Part shown: positions 31,337 through 40,432 of the stretch, in pieces
Position numbering within the stretch: position 1 is the first letter of the stretch
How the letters are laid out: each line of letters begins with the position of its first letter
Assembly: GCF_017876115.1 (NCBI RefSeq)
Contig: NZ_JAGINO010000017.1
Location: 98,345-162,344, forward strand
Direction of reading: 5' to 3'
DNA from: Azospirillum picis
GTDB taxonomy: Bacteria; Pseudomonadota; Alphaproteobacteria; Azospirillales; Azospirillaceae
Length of the DNA: 64,000 nucleotides
Made by a program: the position numbers and the translations under genes
The notes under the pieces: generated by a model
Databases searched by the model: none
The model's input: only the letters and a program-made list of their open reading frames with translations
What the model was told of the DNA's origin: nothing

Positions 31337-33397
31337 ATGCCGATGACCACCGAGCAGATGAAGGCCATCCTTCAGGCCGAGAAGGCGTCCGCGCTCGGCT
31401 CGTCCGTCTCCGGCGACCTGACCAAGGAGCGGTCGGGCGCGATGGACTACTACCTGGGCGAGATGCCGGACATGGTGCCGCCCAAGGACCGCTCCAAGGC
31501 GGTCTCGACGGACGTCGCCGACACGGTCGAAGGGCTGATGCCGTCGCTGATCGAGGTGTTCTGCTCCGGCGACGAGGTCGTGCGCTTCGAGCCGGTCGGG
31601 CCGGAGGACGAGGAGGCGGCCGAGCAGGAGACCGACTACGTCAACCACGTCTTCATGCAGCAGAACGACGGCTTCATGCTGCTGTACAGCGGCATCAAGG
31701 ACGCGCTGCTGCAGAAGAACGGCGTGTGGAAGGTGTGGTGGGAGGCCGGCGAGACCGCCGAGCGGGAGACCTTCTATGACCTGCCGGACGACGTCTATGC
31801 GCTGATCGCTTCGGATCCCGAAGTGGAGGTGGTGGAGCACACCGAGCGCGGCGGATCGGTCGCCGATGCGGCCATGGGCGGGACGGCTCTGACGCCGCTG
31901 CCGCCGGCCAAGACGCACGACGTCACGGTCATGCGCCGCAAGCCCTACGGTTGCGCCAAGGTCGCCTGCGTGCCGCCGGAGGAGTTCGGCATCAGCCGCC
32001 GGGCGAAGACCATAAAGGACAGCCCCTACTGCTATCACAAGGTCCGGCGCAGCGTGTCGGAGCTGATCGAGGCGGGGTATGACCGGGAGTTGGTGGAGAG
32101 CCTGCCGTCTGCCGGCGACGCCGACACCGAAGAGGCCCTGTCCCGCCGCGACGGCGAGGAAGACAGCTATGCCGGCGACATCAACCGCTCCATGCGCGAG
32201 ATCGAGGTCACCGAGCATTACGTCCGCCTGGACTATGACGGCGACGGCGTCGCCGAGCTGCGCAAGATCACGACGGCCGGCACCTCCGAAACCGTCCTGA
32301 CCAAGGGCGGCCAGCCGGACAATGAGCCGGTGGAGGCCATGCCCTTCGCGTCCATCACGCCGGTCCCGGTCACGCACCGCTTCTTCGGGCGGTCGATCGC
32401 CGACCTCGTGATGGAGATCCAGCGCATCAAGACTTTCCTGCTGCGCCAGCTTCTCGACAACGCCGCCCTGGCGAACAACCAGCGCATGGAGGTGTCGGAG
32501 AGCCACGCCGGCAACAAGACGCTCGACGATCTGCTGACCAGCCGGCCGGGCGGCATCATCCGCACCCGCCAGCCGGGTGGCCTTGTGCCGATCCCGAGCA
32601 CGCCCATCGGCAACAACGTCCTGCCGCTGATCGAGTATGTGGATCAGGTCCGCGAGCAGCGCACCGGCGTGACGCGACAGGGCCAGGGGCTGGACGCCAA
32701 CGCGCTCCAGAACCAGAGCGCGACCGCGGTCGCCCAGGCGTTCACGGCGGCCCAGGCCCGCATCAAGCTGATCGCCCGCATCTTCGCGGAGACCGGCATC
32801 AAGGATCTGTTCTGGCTGCTGCACCACGTCATCCGGAGCCACGACAGCGCCGAACGGACGGTGAAGCTGCGAAACCAGTGGGTCCCGGTGAGCCCGCGCC
32901 AGTGGAAGACCCGCAACGACCTGACGGTGACGGTGGGCATCGGCCACGGGACGAAGGAGGCGCAGACCGTCAGCCTGATGAACCTGCTGGGCATCCAGAA
33001 GGAAGCGCTGATGGCGGGCGGCATGGGGCTGGTGAAGACGGAGAACGTCTTCAACACCCTCAAGAAGTTGGTCGAGTTGAGCGGCCTGAAGACGGTCGAC
33101 CCGTACTTTACCGACCCGTCGCAGGCGCCGCCAGAGCAGCCGAAGCCCGATCCGAAGATGATGGAGGCGCAGGCCAAGCTGCAACTGGAGCAGCAGAAGG
33201 CCCAATCCGACATCGAGTTGCAGCGGGCCAAGATGCAGCAGGAATTTGCGCTGAAGCAGCAGCAGATGGAGGCCGAGATGCAGCTCGCCCGCGAGCGCAT
33301 GGTGGCGGAAATCCAGCTCCAGCGGGAGACCGCGGCGCTGAACGCCCAGACCAGGGCGGCAATCCAGCCGGTGCGGATGGGAGGCGAGGTTGGCTGA
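31337..33397 (+). CDS. Portal protein (P22/podovirus type)
   Basis: The 686-residue protein forms the DNA entry ring. N-terminal part: GAMDYYLGEMPDMVPPKDRS, VSTDVADTVEGLMPSLIEVF. Core: FFGRSIADLVMEIQRIKTFL, RQLLDNAALANNQRMEV, RTGVTRQGQGLDANALQNQS. C-terminal 120 residues are a Gln/Lys/Glu-rich coiled coil (MMEAQAKLQLEQQKAQSDIE), like the long barrel of P22-type portals. Start ATG at 31337; the long frame before it is a shadow of the terminase gene. Confidence 0.9.
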   Translation: MPMTTEQMKAILQAEKASALGSSVSGDLTKERSGAMDYYLGEMPDMVPPKDRSKAVSTDVADTVEGLMPSLIEVFCSGDEVVRFEPVGPEDEEAAEQETDYVNHVFMQQNDGFMLLYSGIKDALLQKNGVWKVWWEAGETAERETFYDLPDDVYALIASDPEVEVVEHTERGGSVADAAMGGTALTPLPPAKTHDVTVMRRKPYGCAKVACVPPEEFGISRRAKTIKDSPYCYHKVRRSVSELIEAGYDRELVESLPSAGDADTEEALSRRDGEEDSYAGDINRSMREIEVTEHYVRLDYDGDGVAELRKITTAGTSETVLTKGGQPDNEPVEAMPFASITPVPVTHRFFGRSIADLVMEIQRIKTFLLRQLLDNAALANNQRMEVSESHAGNKTLDDLLTSRPGGIIRTRQPGGLVPIPSTPIGNNVLPLIEYVDQVREQRTGVTRQGQGLDANALQNQSATAVAQAFTAAQARIKLIARIFAETGIKDLFWLLHHVIRSHDSAERTVKLRNQWVPVSPRQWKTRNDLTVTVGIGHGTKEAQTVSLMNLLGIQKEALMAGGMGLVKTENVFNTLKKLVELSGLKTVDPYFTDPSQAPPEQPKPDPKMMEAQAKLQLEQQKAQSDIELQRAKMQQEFALKQQQMEAEMQLARERMVAEIQLQRETAALNAQTRAAIQPVRMGGEVG

Positions 33398-33680
33398 CCT
33401 GCAAGAGGACATCAACCGCGGCCAGCATGCGCAACGCCTGCTGGACGACCCGCTGCTGGTCGAGGCCTTCGCCCAACTGGAGGCGGACTACATCGCCGGG
33501 TGGCGCTCCACCGGCGCCCGCGACACCGACGCGCGGGAGCGGCTGTGGCAGGCCGTGCAGATCGTCGGGAAGGTCAAGGCCCACCTGGAGAAAGTGGCCG
33601 CACACGGGAAGCTGGCAGACGCCGAAGCGGCCGAAATCGCCCGGATGGGCGAGCGGCAGAAGCTTTTCGGCCTGATCTGA
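33390..33680 (+). CDS. Small late protein after portal
   Basis: The 96-residue helical protein (TTG start inside the portal 3' end) has HAQRLLDDPLLVEAFAQLEA and ARERLWQAVQIVGKVKAHLE. This type of short helical ORF is frequent between portal and scaffold in podoviruses; role unknown. Confidence 0.65.
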   Translation: MADLQEDINRGQHAQRLLDDPLLVEAFAQLEADYIAGWRSTGARDTDARERLWQAVQIVGKVKAHLEKVAAHGKLADAEAAEIARMGERQKLFGLI

Positions 33681-33705
33681 CCAGCCCATCCACGGAGAAT
33701 AGAGC

Positions 33706-34746
33706 GTGACCAGTCCTGTCCGAGCCGTCCGGCTGATGATCCTGCGCGCCCCCGACGATGGGGGAGGCGCCGCACCGGCCGCCGATACATCCCTTTCCGT
33801 CTCCGATGCCGTCGGCCTGCTGCGCAGCGCCCGGCAGGAGCCCGAGACACCCGCCAGCGAGCCGCCGCCCGTCACGGAGCAGGCGCCGCCGGCCCAGAAT
33901 GCCGCCACCGAGGCGGAGCAGGCGCACGAAGAAGCGCCGAGCGACCAGGGAGAGCCCGAACCGGCGGAAGCGCCGGCCATCGAGCCGCCCAAGTCGTGGT
34001 CGAAAGCCGATCAGGATGCCTTTCTCGCGCCCCCACCCGAGGTGCAGCAGGTCGTTGCGCGACGGGAGAGCGAGCGGGACCGCGCGTTCCAGGCGAAGAC
34101 CACCGAAGCCGCCGAGGCGCGCAAGGCCGCAGAGGCCCAGACCGCCGCGGTGGAAGCTGAGCGCGCACGGTATGCGCAGAACCTCGCCTTCCTGGCGAAG
34201 GATCTGCAGGCGAACATGGGGCCGGAGCCGGATTGGCAGCGCCTCGCCCAGGAAGACCCGGCCGGCTATGTCCGAGCCAAGGCTGACTGGGATGCCAGAG
34301 CGCAGAAGCTGCAGGCTGCGATGGCTGAGCATCAGCGGGTGACCGCCCAGGTGCAGCAGCAGCAGCAGCAGCGCCACGCCGCCAAGCTCGCGGAGGAGAA
34401 CGCCAAGCTCGTCGACGCGATCGAAGGCTGGAAAGAGCCGGCGACCGCCAAGAAGGAGTTCGGCGACGTCATGGCGTATCTCGGCAAGGAGTACGGCTAT
34501 GACGACACCTTGCTGAACGGCATCGACGACCACCGCCTGGTCGTGCTGGCCCGCAAGGCGATGCTCTACGACCGCGCCAAAGCCGGCGTGCAGTCCGCCG
34601 CCAAGCCCGTCCCGCAGGTCCAGCGGCCCGGCACCTCGTCCGGCCGCACCGACACGCAGAACCGTGACGCATTGGTCAAACGTCTGGAGCGCAGTGGCGA
34701 CGTGAAAGACGCCGTCGCCCTCCTCCGAGCCAAGAGGATGCAGTAA
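33706..34746 (+). CDS. Capsid scaffolding protein
   Basis: The 346-residue protein has an acidic Pro/Glu-rich first third, a long coiled-coil middle (about 115-230, with a six-Gln run) and a basic C-terminal region ending LVKRLERSGDVKDAVALLRA. Such features and its place between portal and capsid identify a scaffold that directs capsid assembly. GTG start; SD ACGGAGA. Confidence 0.85.
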   Translation: MTSPVRAVRLMILRAPDDGGGAAPAADTSLSVSDAVGLLRSARQEPETPASEPPPVTEQAPPAQNAATEAEQAHEEAPSDQGEPEPAEAPAIEPPKSWSKADQDAFLAPPPEVQQVVARRESERDRAFQAKTTEAAEARKAAEAQTAAVEAERARYAQNLAFLAKDLQANMGPEPDWQRLAQEDPAGYVRAKADWDARAQKLQAAMAEHQRVTAQVQQQQQQRHAAKLAEENAKLVDAIEGWKEPATAKKEFGDVMAYLGKEYGYDDTLLNGIDDHRLVVLARKAMLYDRAKAGVQSAAKPVPQVQRPGTSSGRTDTQNRDALVKRLERSGDVKDAVALLRAKRMQ

Positions 34747-34749
34747 AAA

Positions 34750-35703
34750 ATGGCAGCCCCCACCAACACCGTGCAGACCTATGCCCAGGTCGGCATTCGC
34801 GAGGATCTGTCGGACGTGGTGTCGAAAATCGACATCACCGAGGTCCAGTTCCAGAGCAACATCGGCAAGTCGAAGGCGACCGCCCGATATCACGAGTGGC
34901 AGACGCAGGCGCTCGCCGCCGCTTCGGCCTCGAACGCCTGCGTCGAGGGCGACGACACCACGGCCCAGGCCGCCACCCCGCGCGTGCGCGTCGGCAACAG
35001 GCTGCAGATCGCCAAGAAGTCCGGCACCGTGTCCGGCTCGGCCCAGGCGGTCGACGTGGCCGGCGTCTCCGACGAGCTGGACGAGCAGAAGATCCTGAAG
35101 GGCCTGGAGCTGCGCCGCGACGTGGAAGCGACGCTGCTGCAGAACACCGCCTCGTCCGCCGGCAACTCGACCACCGCCGCCACCGCGGCCGGCTTCGAGA
35201 GCTGGATCACCTCCAACGTCAGCCGAGGCACCTCGGGCGCCAACGGCGGTTTCTCCGGCGGCACCGTCGCGGCTCCGACCGATGGCACCCAGCGCGCCTT
35301 CGCCCAGTCGCAGCTCGACACGGTCATGCAGTCGTGCTTCGCCAACGGCGGCAAGCCCACGATGCTGTTCCTGGGGCCGGCGCAGAAGACGGCGTTCTCG
35401 GCCTTCACCGGCATCGCGCTGAACCGCGTCGACAATCCGAAGGACACCCAGGTGACGATCGTCGGCGGCGCTGACGTCTACCTGTCCAACTTCGGCAAGC
35501 TGTCCGTCGTGCCGAGCATCTTCCAGCGGAACCGCACGGCCCTGCTGATCGACCCGAAGATGGTCAAGAAGGCCAACCTCCGGAAGATGTTCACGGAGAT
35601 GCTGGCGAAGACCGGCGACGCCGACAAGTTCCAGGTCATCGAGGAATTCACCCTCGAAATGACCAACGAGAAGGCCCACGGCCTGATCGCCGACCTGACG
35701 TAA
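34750..35703 (+). CDS. Major capsid protein, SU10-like
   Basis: The 317-residue protein of the DUF5309/SU10 capsid type shows FQSNIGKSKATARYHEWQTQ (about 34-53), NRLQIAKKSGTVSGSAQAVD (about 82-101), DELDEQKILKGLELRRDVEA (about 109-128) and a C-terminal half with GADVYLSNFGKLSVVPSIF. It builds the head of prophage A and differs from the interrupted capsid gene of island B. The stop is followed by a hairpin. Confidence 0.9.
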   Translation: MAAPTNTVQTYAQVGIREDLSDVVSKIDITEVQFQSNIGKSKATARYHEWQTQALAAASASNACVEGDDTTAQAATPRVRVGNRLQIAKKSGTVSGSAQAVDVAGVSDELDEQKILKGLELRRDVEATLLQNTASSAGNSTTAATAAGFESWITSNVSRGTSGANGGFSGGTVAAPTDGTQRAFAQSQLDTVMQSCFANGGKPTMLFLGPAQKTAFSAFTGIALNRVDNPKDTQVTIVGGADVYLSNFGKLSVVPSIFQRNRTALLIDPKMVKKANLRKMFTEMLAKTGDADKFQVIEEFTLEMTNEKAHGLIADLT

Positions 35704-35738
35704 CCAGTTCCTCCCCGGCCCCGGGCCGGACCTTGCGA

Positions 35739-35764
35739 AAGGGCGCCCCTCACCGGGCGCCCTT
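35739..35764 (+). terminator. Hairpin after the capsid gene
   Basis: AAGGGCGCCC pairs with GGGCGCCCTT around CTCACC. The weak T content downstream suggests partial termination that would give capsid mRNA in excess over downstream tail genes. Confidence 0.6.
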
Positions 35765-35784
35765 CGCCTTTCTGGAGCATCGAC

Positions 35785-35958
35785 ATGGCCGACCCGAAGA
35801 AGACCGACGCCGCTCTGGCGCTGGTCAAGGTGCAGTGCATCGTGCACACCCAGCCGTGGGCCAACGGCAAGCCGCTGGGCTTCAAGGAAATCGTGGAAGT
35901 CACGCCTGAGGACGCCGCGATCCTGGAGGCCAACGAGCAGGTGTTGAGGCTCGGTTGA
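35785..35958 (+). CDS. 57-residue late protein
   Basis: MADPKKTDAALALVKVQCIV starts the product, followed by NGKPLGFKEIVEVTPEDAAI. A good TCTGGAG site precedes the ATG. Located between capsid and adaptor genes; possibly a head decoration or head-tail protein. Its stop overlaps the next start. Confidence 0.6.
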   Translation: MADPKKTDAALALVKVQCIVHTQPWANGKPLGFKEIVEVTPEDAAILEANEQVLRLG

Positions 35959-36305
35959 GCGCCGCCCCGCAGCTCCTCCGCCGGCGCGAGAACGGCATGG
36001 AGGTATGGACGACCCGTCAGCCCGACGGCTCGTTCCTGATCGAGCAGCGGCAGGACGTCGGCGCCGCCATCGACCTCAACAAGAAGATGGCGAACGAGAA
36101 CGACGGTTACAGCCGCGACCGCAACCTCAAGCGGCAGGCTCACATCCCCGACATCATCGTCATGAAGTGGCTGAACGAAGACGGCCTGAACGTCTACGAC
36201 CCCGACCACGCCGATGCGGTCTGGAAGCGCCTGCATGACCCCGACTGGCGGTACCTGCTGACCGCCCCCGGCGACATCGTCGCGCCGCTGAAGAAGGCCC
36301 ACTGA
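35955..36305 (+). CDS. Hypothetical head-tail region protein
   Basis: The 116-residue protein (TTG start overlapping the previous stop; an ATG at 35998 is the alternative) has FLIEQRQDVGAAIDLNKKMA and HIPDIIVMKWLNEDGLNVYD. Similar small proteins lie between capsid and adaptor in podoviruses. Not assigned. Confidence 0.6.
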   Translation: MSAAPQLLRRRENGMEVWTTRQPDGSFLIEQRQDVGAAIDLNKKMANENDGYSRDRNLKRQAHIPDIIVMKWLNEDGLNVYDPDHADAVWKRLHDPDWRYLLTAPGDIVAPLKKAH

Positions 36306-36306
36306 C

Positions 36307-36924
36307 ATGGCGCTCGCCTCGTATGCCGACCTGCTGGCGTCTGCGGCGTCCTGGCTGAACCGGGACGACCTGACCGCAGTCATCCCGGACCTCGTTGTGC
36401 TCGCCGAGGCCGACTTTGGTCGGCGGCTCCGGCTCCGGCTGCAGATCAAGCGCGCCACCGCCGTGCTGGACGAGGAATACGAGGCGCTGCCGCCCGACTG
36501 GATTGAAGCGGTGTCCCTGACCGTCTCAGCGTCGCCTGTCGTGGTGCTGGAGTATGTGACGCCGCAGCAGATGGCGACCCTGAAGGCCGGGGGCGAGGCG
36601 GGGACGCCGGCCTACTACACGATCAAGGGCGGGGAGTTCCAGTTCTACCCGACGCCGAGCGGCTCCCCGACCCTGGAGATGACCTATTATGCCAAGGTGC
36701 CGCCGCTCGCCGAGGATGGAACGAACGCTCTCTTCGCCGCTGCGCCGGACCTGTACCTGTGGGGCACGTTGATGCAGAGCGCCCCGTTCTTGCGCGAAGA
36801 CGAGCGGATCATCACCTGGGGCGCCCTCTACAAGGCTGCGATGGACGGCCTCATGGCCTCCGATGCCCGGGCGGCGCAATCCGGCTCCGCGCTCGCGATA
36901 CGCCCAACCTCTTACGTGCCGTGA
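36307..36924 (+). CDS. Head-tail adaptor protein
   Basis: The 205-residue protein starts MALASYADLLASAASWLNRD, with FGRRLRLRLQIKRATAVLDE, and then TPAYYTIKGGEFQFYPTPS with LEMTYYAKVPPLAED: a helical start then a beta-rich domain, as in gp4/gp11-type adaptors that close the portal and bind the tail. Position supports this. Confidence 0.75.
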   Translation: MALASYADLLASAASWLNRDDLTAVIPDLVVLAEADFGRRLRLRLQIKRATAVLDEEYEALPPDWIEAVSLTVSASPVVVLEYVTPQQMATLKAGGEAGTPAYYTIKGGEFQFYPTPSGSPTLEMTYYAKVPPLAEDGTNALFAAAPDLYLWGTLMQSAPFLREDERIITWGALYKAAMDGLMASDARAAQSGSALAIRPTSYVP

Positions 36925-36933
36925 GGGTATGCC

Positions 36934-38466
36934 ATGACGACCACATGGAGCGATGTCATCACCGGCGTTTCCGACGTCGTGGGCCCGGCCGTCGACGAGG
37001 CGACGGTGGGGGGTGAGCGCCTGGGCGACATCGTGCCGGCCAAGCTGGACGTGGATGCCGTCTCGGGCGCCGCGGTGACGGCTACTGACGGGACTGCGGC
37101 CAGAACGCTCGCGGATCGCTGGGGTGACGTGGCGAACGTCCTGAACTATTACGGGTGCGACCCGACCGGCGTCGCTGACTGCTCGACGCAGCTTCAGGCC
37201 GCATTTGACAGCGGAAAGCCTGTATTCCTGCCGGCCGGAACCTACAAATTCGGGACCGGCCTCACGCTGGGCCAATCCGTTCATCTGTACGGCGCCGGAC
37301 TGGAGACGGTGCTGCACTATACCGGCACCGGGAACGCGATCACGATCAGCGCCGGGACAGATGGTTTCTCGTTCCGTCATATGGCCGTGCAAATGACTGG
37401 TGATGGCGCAGCCTTTTTCTTCGGCGGTTCGTCGCAGAACTTCGTCTTTGACAACGTTCATGTTCTGTTTCCAGATTATGCCGGGACGACGGCGCGCATA
37501 GGGTACAAGTTCGACGTCGCATCTGGCGATTACGTGGCTTTCGGGACGTGGATTGGGACGCGGGTGTTCAGCGCCGGCTATGGCGTGTACGTCGCCCCGA
37601 CAAGCGCGGAGGTCAACGCGCTGACTTTCGTGGATGCCGAGTGGGGCGCCTGCCTGCATGGCGTCTACACCGAGGCATCGCACAGTCAGTGGACCTTCGT
37701 TGGTGGCTCGTGTGAGGCGCCGTCGAATGGGCAAAATCAAATGGTGTTCAAGGCGATCAACGGCCTTGACATCCACGGAACACGCTTCGAGACGAAGAAA
37801 GTCGGCGGTTGGGACGCGTTCGTTGCGGGCGATTACTCGACCCACAACCCCATTCACATCGGTAGCTCAGGGCAGAAGGTTCTTGTCGTCGGAGCATCGT
37901 TCTTTCCACACACAACCGGGCGCGTCTATTACTGCGAAGGCATCCGCGACATCTACATTCACGGCCAGGACGGGTACACGTCGCGTGGCGTGCCGCCGGC
38001 TACCGGCTTCGACATCAAGCAGAGCGCCCAGGACACCTGGGCGTTCTCGACGCGCACCACGCAGCAGACCGGCCAGACCGGGGACCTGGAGACGTGGCGC
38101 CGGGCGGATACCACCACCGCTTCGGGTGTGTCAAAGGACGGCGTCCACTACGACACATACTTTAGTCAGGCAGGTTCTGGCGCAGCCACTATCGACGCAT
38201 CAAAGAGCAGTTTCCAGAACTACAGCCTTACAGGAAATGTTACTTCCGTCGATTTCACGAACGGGAAAGCAGGTCAAGAGCTAACGCTGCGCCTCGTATA
38301 CAACGGCGGTAACTATACCGTCGCCGGATGGAATGCAAACATACGCTTTGCTGGCGGCTCTTTCACTGCAACTTCCCTGAACAACAAGGCCGACGTTCTG
38401 ACGTTCCGTTACAACGGAAGCGTCTGGATGGAGGTTTCTCGATCTCTTTCACAGACACCGTTCTGA
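36934..38466 (+). CDS. Tailspike with pectate-lyase-like beta-helix
   Basis: The 510-residue protein has a short N-terminal particle-binding part (1-68), then a beta-helix starting NVLNYYGCDPTGVADCSTQL (about 69-88) with FLPAGTYKFG turns, and a C-terminal trimer-like cap (420-510: KAGQELTLRLVYNGGNYTVA). It likely binds or degrades a surface polysaccharide. The second half is visibly less GC-rich than neighbours, suggesting exchange of the host-specific part. Confidence 0.85.
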   Translation: MTTTWSDVITGVSDVVGPAVDEATVGGERLGDIVPAKLDVDAVSGAAVTATDGTAARTLADRWGDVANVLNYYGCDPTGVADCSTQLQAAFDSGKPVFLPAGTYKFGTGLTLGQSVHLYGAGLETVLHYTGTGNAITISAGTDGFSFRHMAVQMTGDGAAFFFGGSSQNFVFDNVHVLFPDYAGTTARIGYKFDVASGDYVAFGTWIGTRVFSAGYGVYVAPTSAEVNALTFVDAEWGACLHGVYTEASHSQWTFVGGSCEAPSNGQNQMVFKAINGLDIHGTRFETKKVGGWDAFVAGDYSTHNPIHIGSSGQKVLVVGASFFPHTTGRVYYCEGIRDIYIHGQDGYTSRGVPPATGFDIKQSAQDTWAFSTRTTQQTGQTGDLETWRRADTTTASGVSKDGVHYDTYFSQAGSGAATIDASKSSFQNYSLTGNVTSVDFTNGKAGQELTLRLVYNGGNYTVAGWNANIRFAGGSFTATSLNNKADVLTFRYNGSVWMEVSRSLSQTPF

Positions 38467-38477
38467 GGGATGGCGCG

Positions 38478-38750
38478 ATGGCTCTTCATCAAGAGACGCG
38501 GTCGGCGTTTGGCGTTCCGGCCACCTATCACCGCGTCGGCGCATTGAGGCTCGATTATCAGGCAGGGTTCGCCGAGGTGGCCGTGCTCGGATACGCCTCC
38601 GACGAGGCGCGGCACTCTGGCGCATCCGCTATGACGGTATGCGAGATGCGCATCCCCTTCTCTGATCTCGGCTCCGGCGATCCGTCTCGGGCGGATGTGT
38701 ATGCGGCGATCAAGGCTTTGCCGGAGTTCTCCGGCGCCGTGGACTGCTGA
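38478..38750 (+). CDS. Small protein downstream of tailspike
   Basis: The 90-residue product starts MALHQETRSAFGVPATYHRV and has GALRLDYQAGFAEVAVLGYA. It may be a tailspike chaperone or accessory by position; not recognised. Confidence 0.6.
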   Translation: MALHQETRSAFGVPATYHRVGALRLDYQAGFAEVAVLGYASDEARHSGASAMTVCEMRIPFSDLGSGDPSRADVYAAIKALPEFSGAVDC

Positions 38751-38776
38751 TCGCCGCCCCTTGAGGACGCGACAAG

Positions 38777-40231
38777 ATGCCAAGCATCCCCCTCATCTCG
38801 ATCCGCGCCAACGCTTTGACCGAGAGCGGCTTGTTCAAGGGCACGCACGCCTTGGACTGCCCTTTGTGGCGCGACGGCCGGAATGTGATCTTCAAGGACG
38901 GCGGCCCGGAGAAGCTGGCCGGCTGGGTGTCCGTGGTCGACAGCGGCGCAACCGGCGTCATCCGGGGGGCGGACGCGCTCCAGGACGAGGCCGGCATCAG
39001 CCGCGTCTTCTTCGGCGACCAGACGAAGCTCTACGCCTGGAACGGCGCGACCGTCACGGAACTGGGAACCGGGTACACCGGCTACGAAGACGAGACCAGC
39101 ACGCACCCGGCGACGGCGTGGTCGTTCGAGCGCTTCGGAAACTGGGAGTTGGCGACGAACGGCCGTGACGCGCCGCAAATCTGGAAGGCGACCGGCAGCT
39201 TTGCCCCGCTCGCTGGCGTCAACTTCTCGACGGCGGAGATCTTCGTCCGGCGCGGCCCGCACATTCTCGCCTTCAACCTGACCGGCTGGGACGCAGGCAA
39301 CGGCAAGAGCACCTTCGCGTGGTGCGATGCCGACAACCCCGAAACCTGGGAGACGACCGACACCAACTCGGCCGGCGACTTGCCCATCAGGGACATGGAC
39401 GGAGAGATCAAGGCCGCGGTGACCTGGGGCGAGAGCATCGCCGTGTTCGGCAAAGCCGACATGTACGTCGTCAGCTACACCGGCGCGCCCTATTACTTTG
39501 GCGTCCAGCCGGCTTTGCGCGGCATCGGCGCGGTCGGGAAAACCAGCGTCGTCGAGGTGAACCGCATCCTCTACGGCTTCGGCCAGGCCGGCGTCTGGAA
39601 GACCGACGGCGTGACCTACGAGTACCTCGACACCCCGGCGTTGCGGTCGTGGATCGCTGAGAGCCTCGACACGACGCAGCTTTCGAAGGTCTGCGCCACC
39701 TATGACGCATCGACGGAAGCGGTCAAGTGGTCGCTGCCGACGATCGGGACCGGTGAGCCGACGGTGACGATCAGTTTCCGGATCCCGAATGCCTCGTGGA
39801 GTATCGAGGACTATGGCCGCAGCGCCTGGGTGCCGCGGCTGGGGGCCTTCAGGTATCCGATCGGCATCTCCGCCGGCAAGCTGTGGACGCACAACGTCGG
39901 CGTCGATGCGGGCGCGGGCGTGGCGATGGTGGCCTACGTCCAGACCAGGCCGTTCGCCGCCGACGATGCGCGGGCGTGGTCCTACATCGACACGCTGAGC
40001 CTCCAGCTCCGCCGGCTGGCCGGGACGGTCAAGGTGCGGCTCGGCGGGCAGAACAACCTGGACGACACGCCATCCTGGTCGGATTGGCTGACCGTTGACG
40101 ACGGCTTCGAGCCGATCCGCCTTCGCAAGTCCGGGCGGTTCCTGACGCTGGAAGTCAGGTCCGACACGGTCGGTGCTGATTGGGCGCTGAGCGGCTTCGA
40201 TTTGTACGGATCCCGAGGAGGGCGCATCTGA
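38777..40231 (+). CDS. Tail stabilisation (P22 gp10-like) protein
   Basis: The 484-residue beta-rich protein has repeated blades (VIFKDGGPEKLAGWVSVVDS, ISRVFFGDQTKLYAWNGATV, ESIAVFGKADMYVVSYTGAP). This layout is that of P22 gp10/T7 gp12-like tail hub proteins that plug the head-tail channel. It is functionally parallel to 50659-52554 of island B. Confidence 0.8.
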   Translation: MPSIPLISIRANALTESGLFKGTHALDCPLWRDGRNVIFKDGGPEKLAGWVSVVDSGATGVIRGADALQDEAGISRVFFGDQTKLYAWNGATVTELGTGYTGYEDETSTHPATAWSFERFGNWELATNGRDAPQIWKATGSFAPLAGVNFSTAEIFVRRGPHILAFNLTGWDAGNGKSTFAWCDADNPETWETTDTNSAGDLPIRDMDGEIKAAVTWGESIAVFGKADMYVVSYTGAPYYFGVQPALRGIGAVGKTSVVEVNRILYGFGQAGVWKTDGVTYEYLDTPALRSWIAESLDTTQLSKVCATYDASTEAVKWSLPTIGTGEPTVTISFRIPNASWSIEDYGRSAWVPRLGAFRYPIGISAGKLWTHNVGVDAGAGVAMVAYVQTRPFAADDARAWSYIDTLSLQLRRLAGTVKVRLGGQNNLDDTPSWSDWLTVDDGFEPIRLRKSGRFLTLEVRSDTVGADWALSGFDLYGSRGGRI

Positions 40232-40431
40232 TGAAGGTGAAATGTCGCAAAACTGGCCGCGTTCTCGACGCGTGCATCCTGACCGAGCCGTTCGAGCGCG
40301 CTTTTCGGCAGACCAAGCTCGTCGGTCGACCGGGCGATTACCTCGTCGAAGGCTCCGATGGCGGCTATCCCATCCGTCCGCAGAACTTCGACGCCCTATA
40401 CGAGGTGATCGAGCAAGGCGAAGGGGTGTGA
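40231..40431 (+). CDS. Hypothetical late protein
   Basis: The 66-residue basic/acidic product starts MKVKCRKTGRVLDACILTEP and ends PQNFDALYEVIEQGEGV. TGATG coupling to the tail gene. Not recognised. Confidence 0.6.
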   Translation: MKVKCRKTGRVLDACILTEPFERAFRQTKLVGRPGDYLVEGSDGGYPIRPQNFDALYEVIEQGEGV

Positions 40432-40432
40432 C

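Noticed and set aside
33574..35847. Reverse-strand 757-codon frame over scaffold and capsid genes
   Set aside because: Shadow of strongly supported forward genes; Leu/Gly/Arg-rich composition and no motifs.
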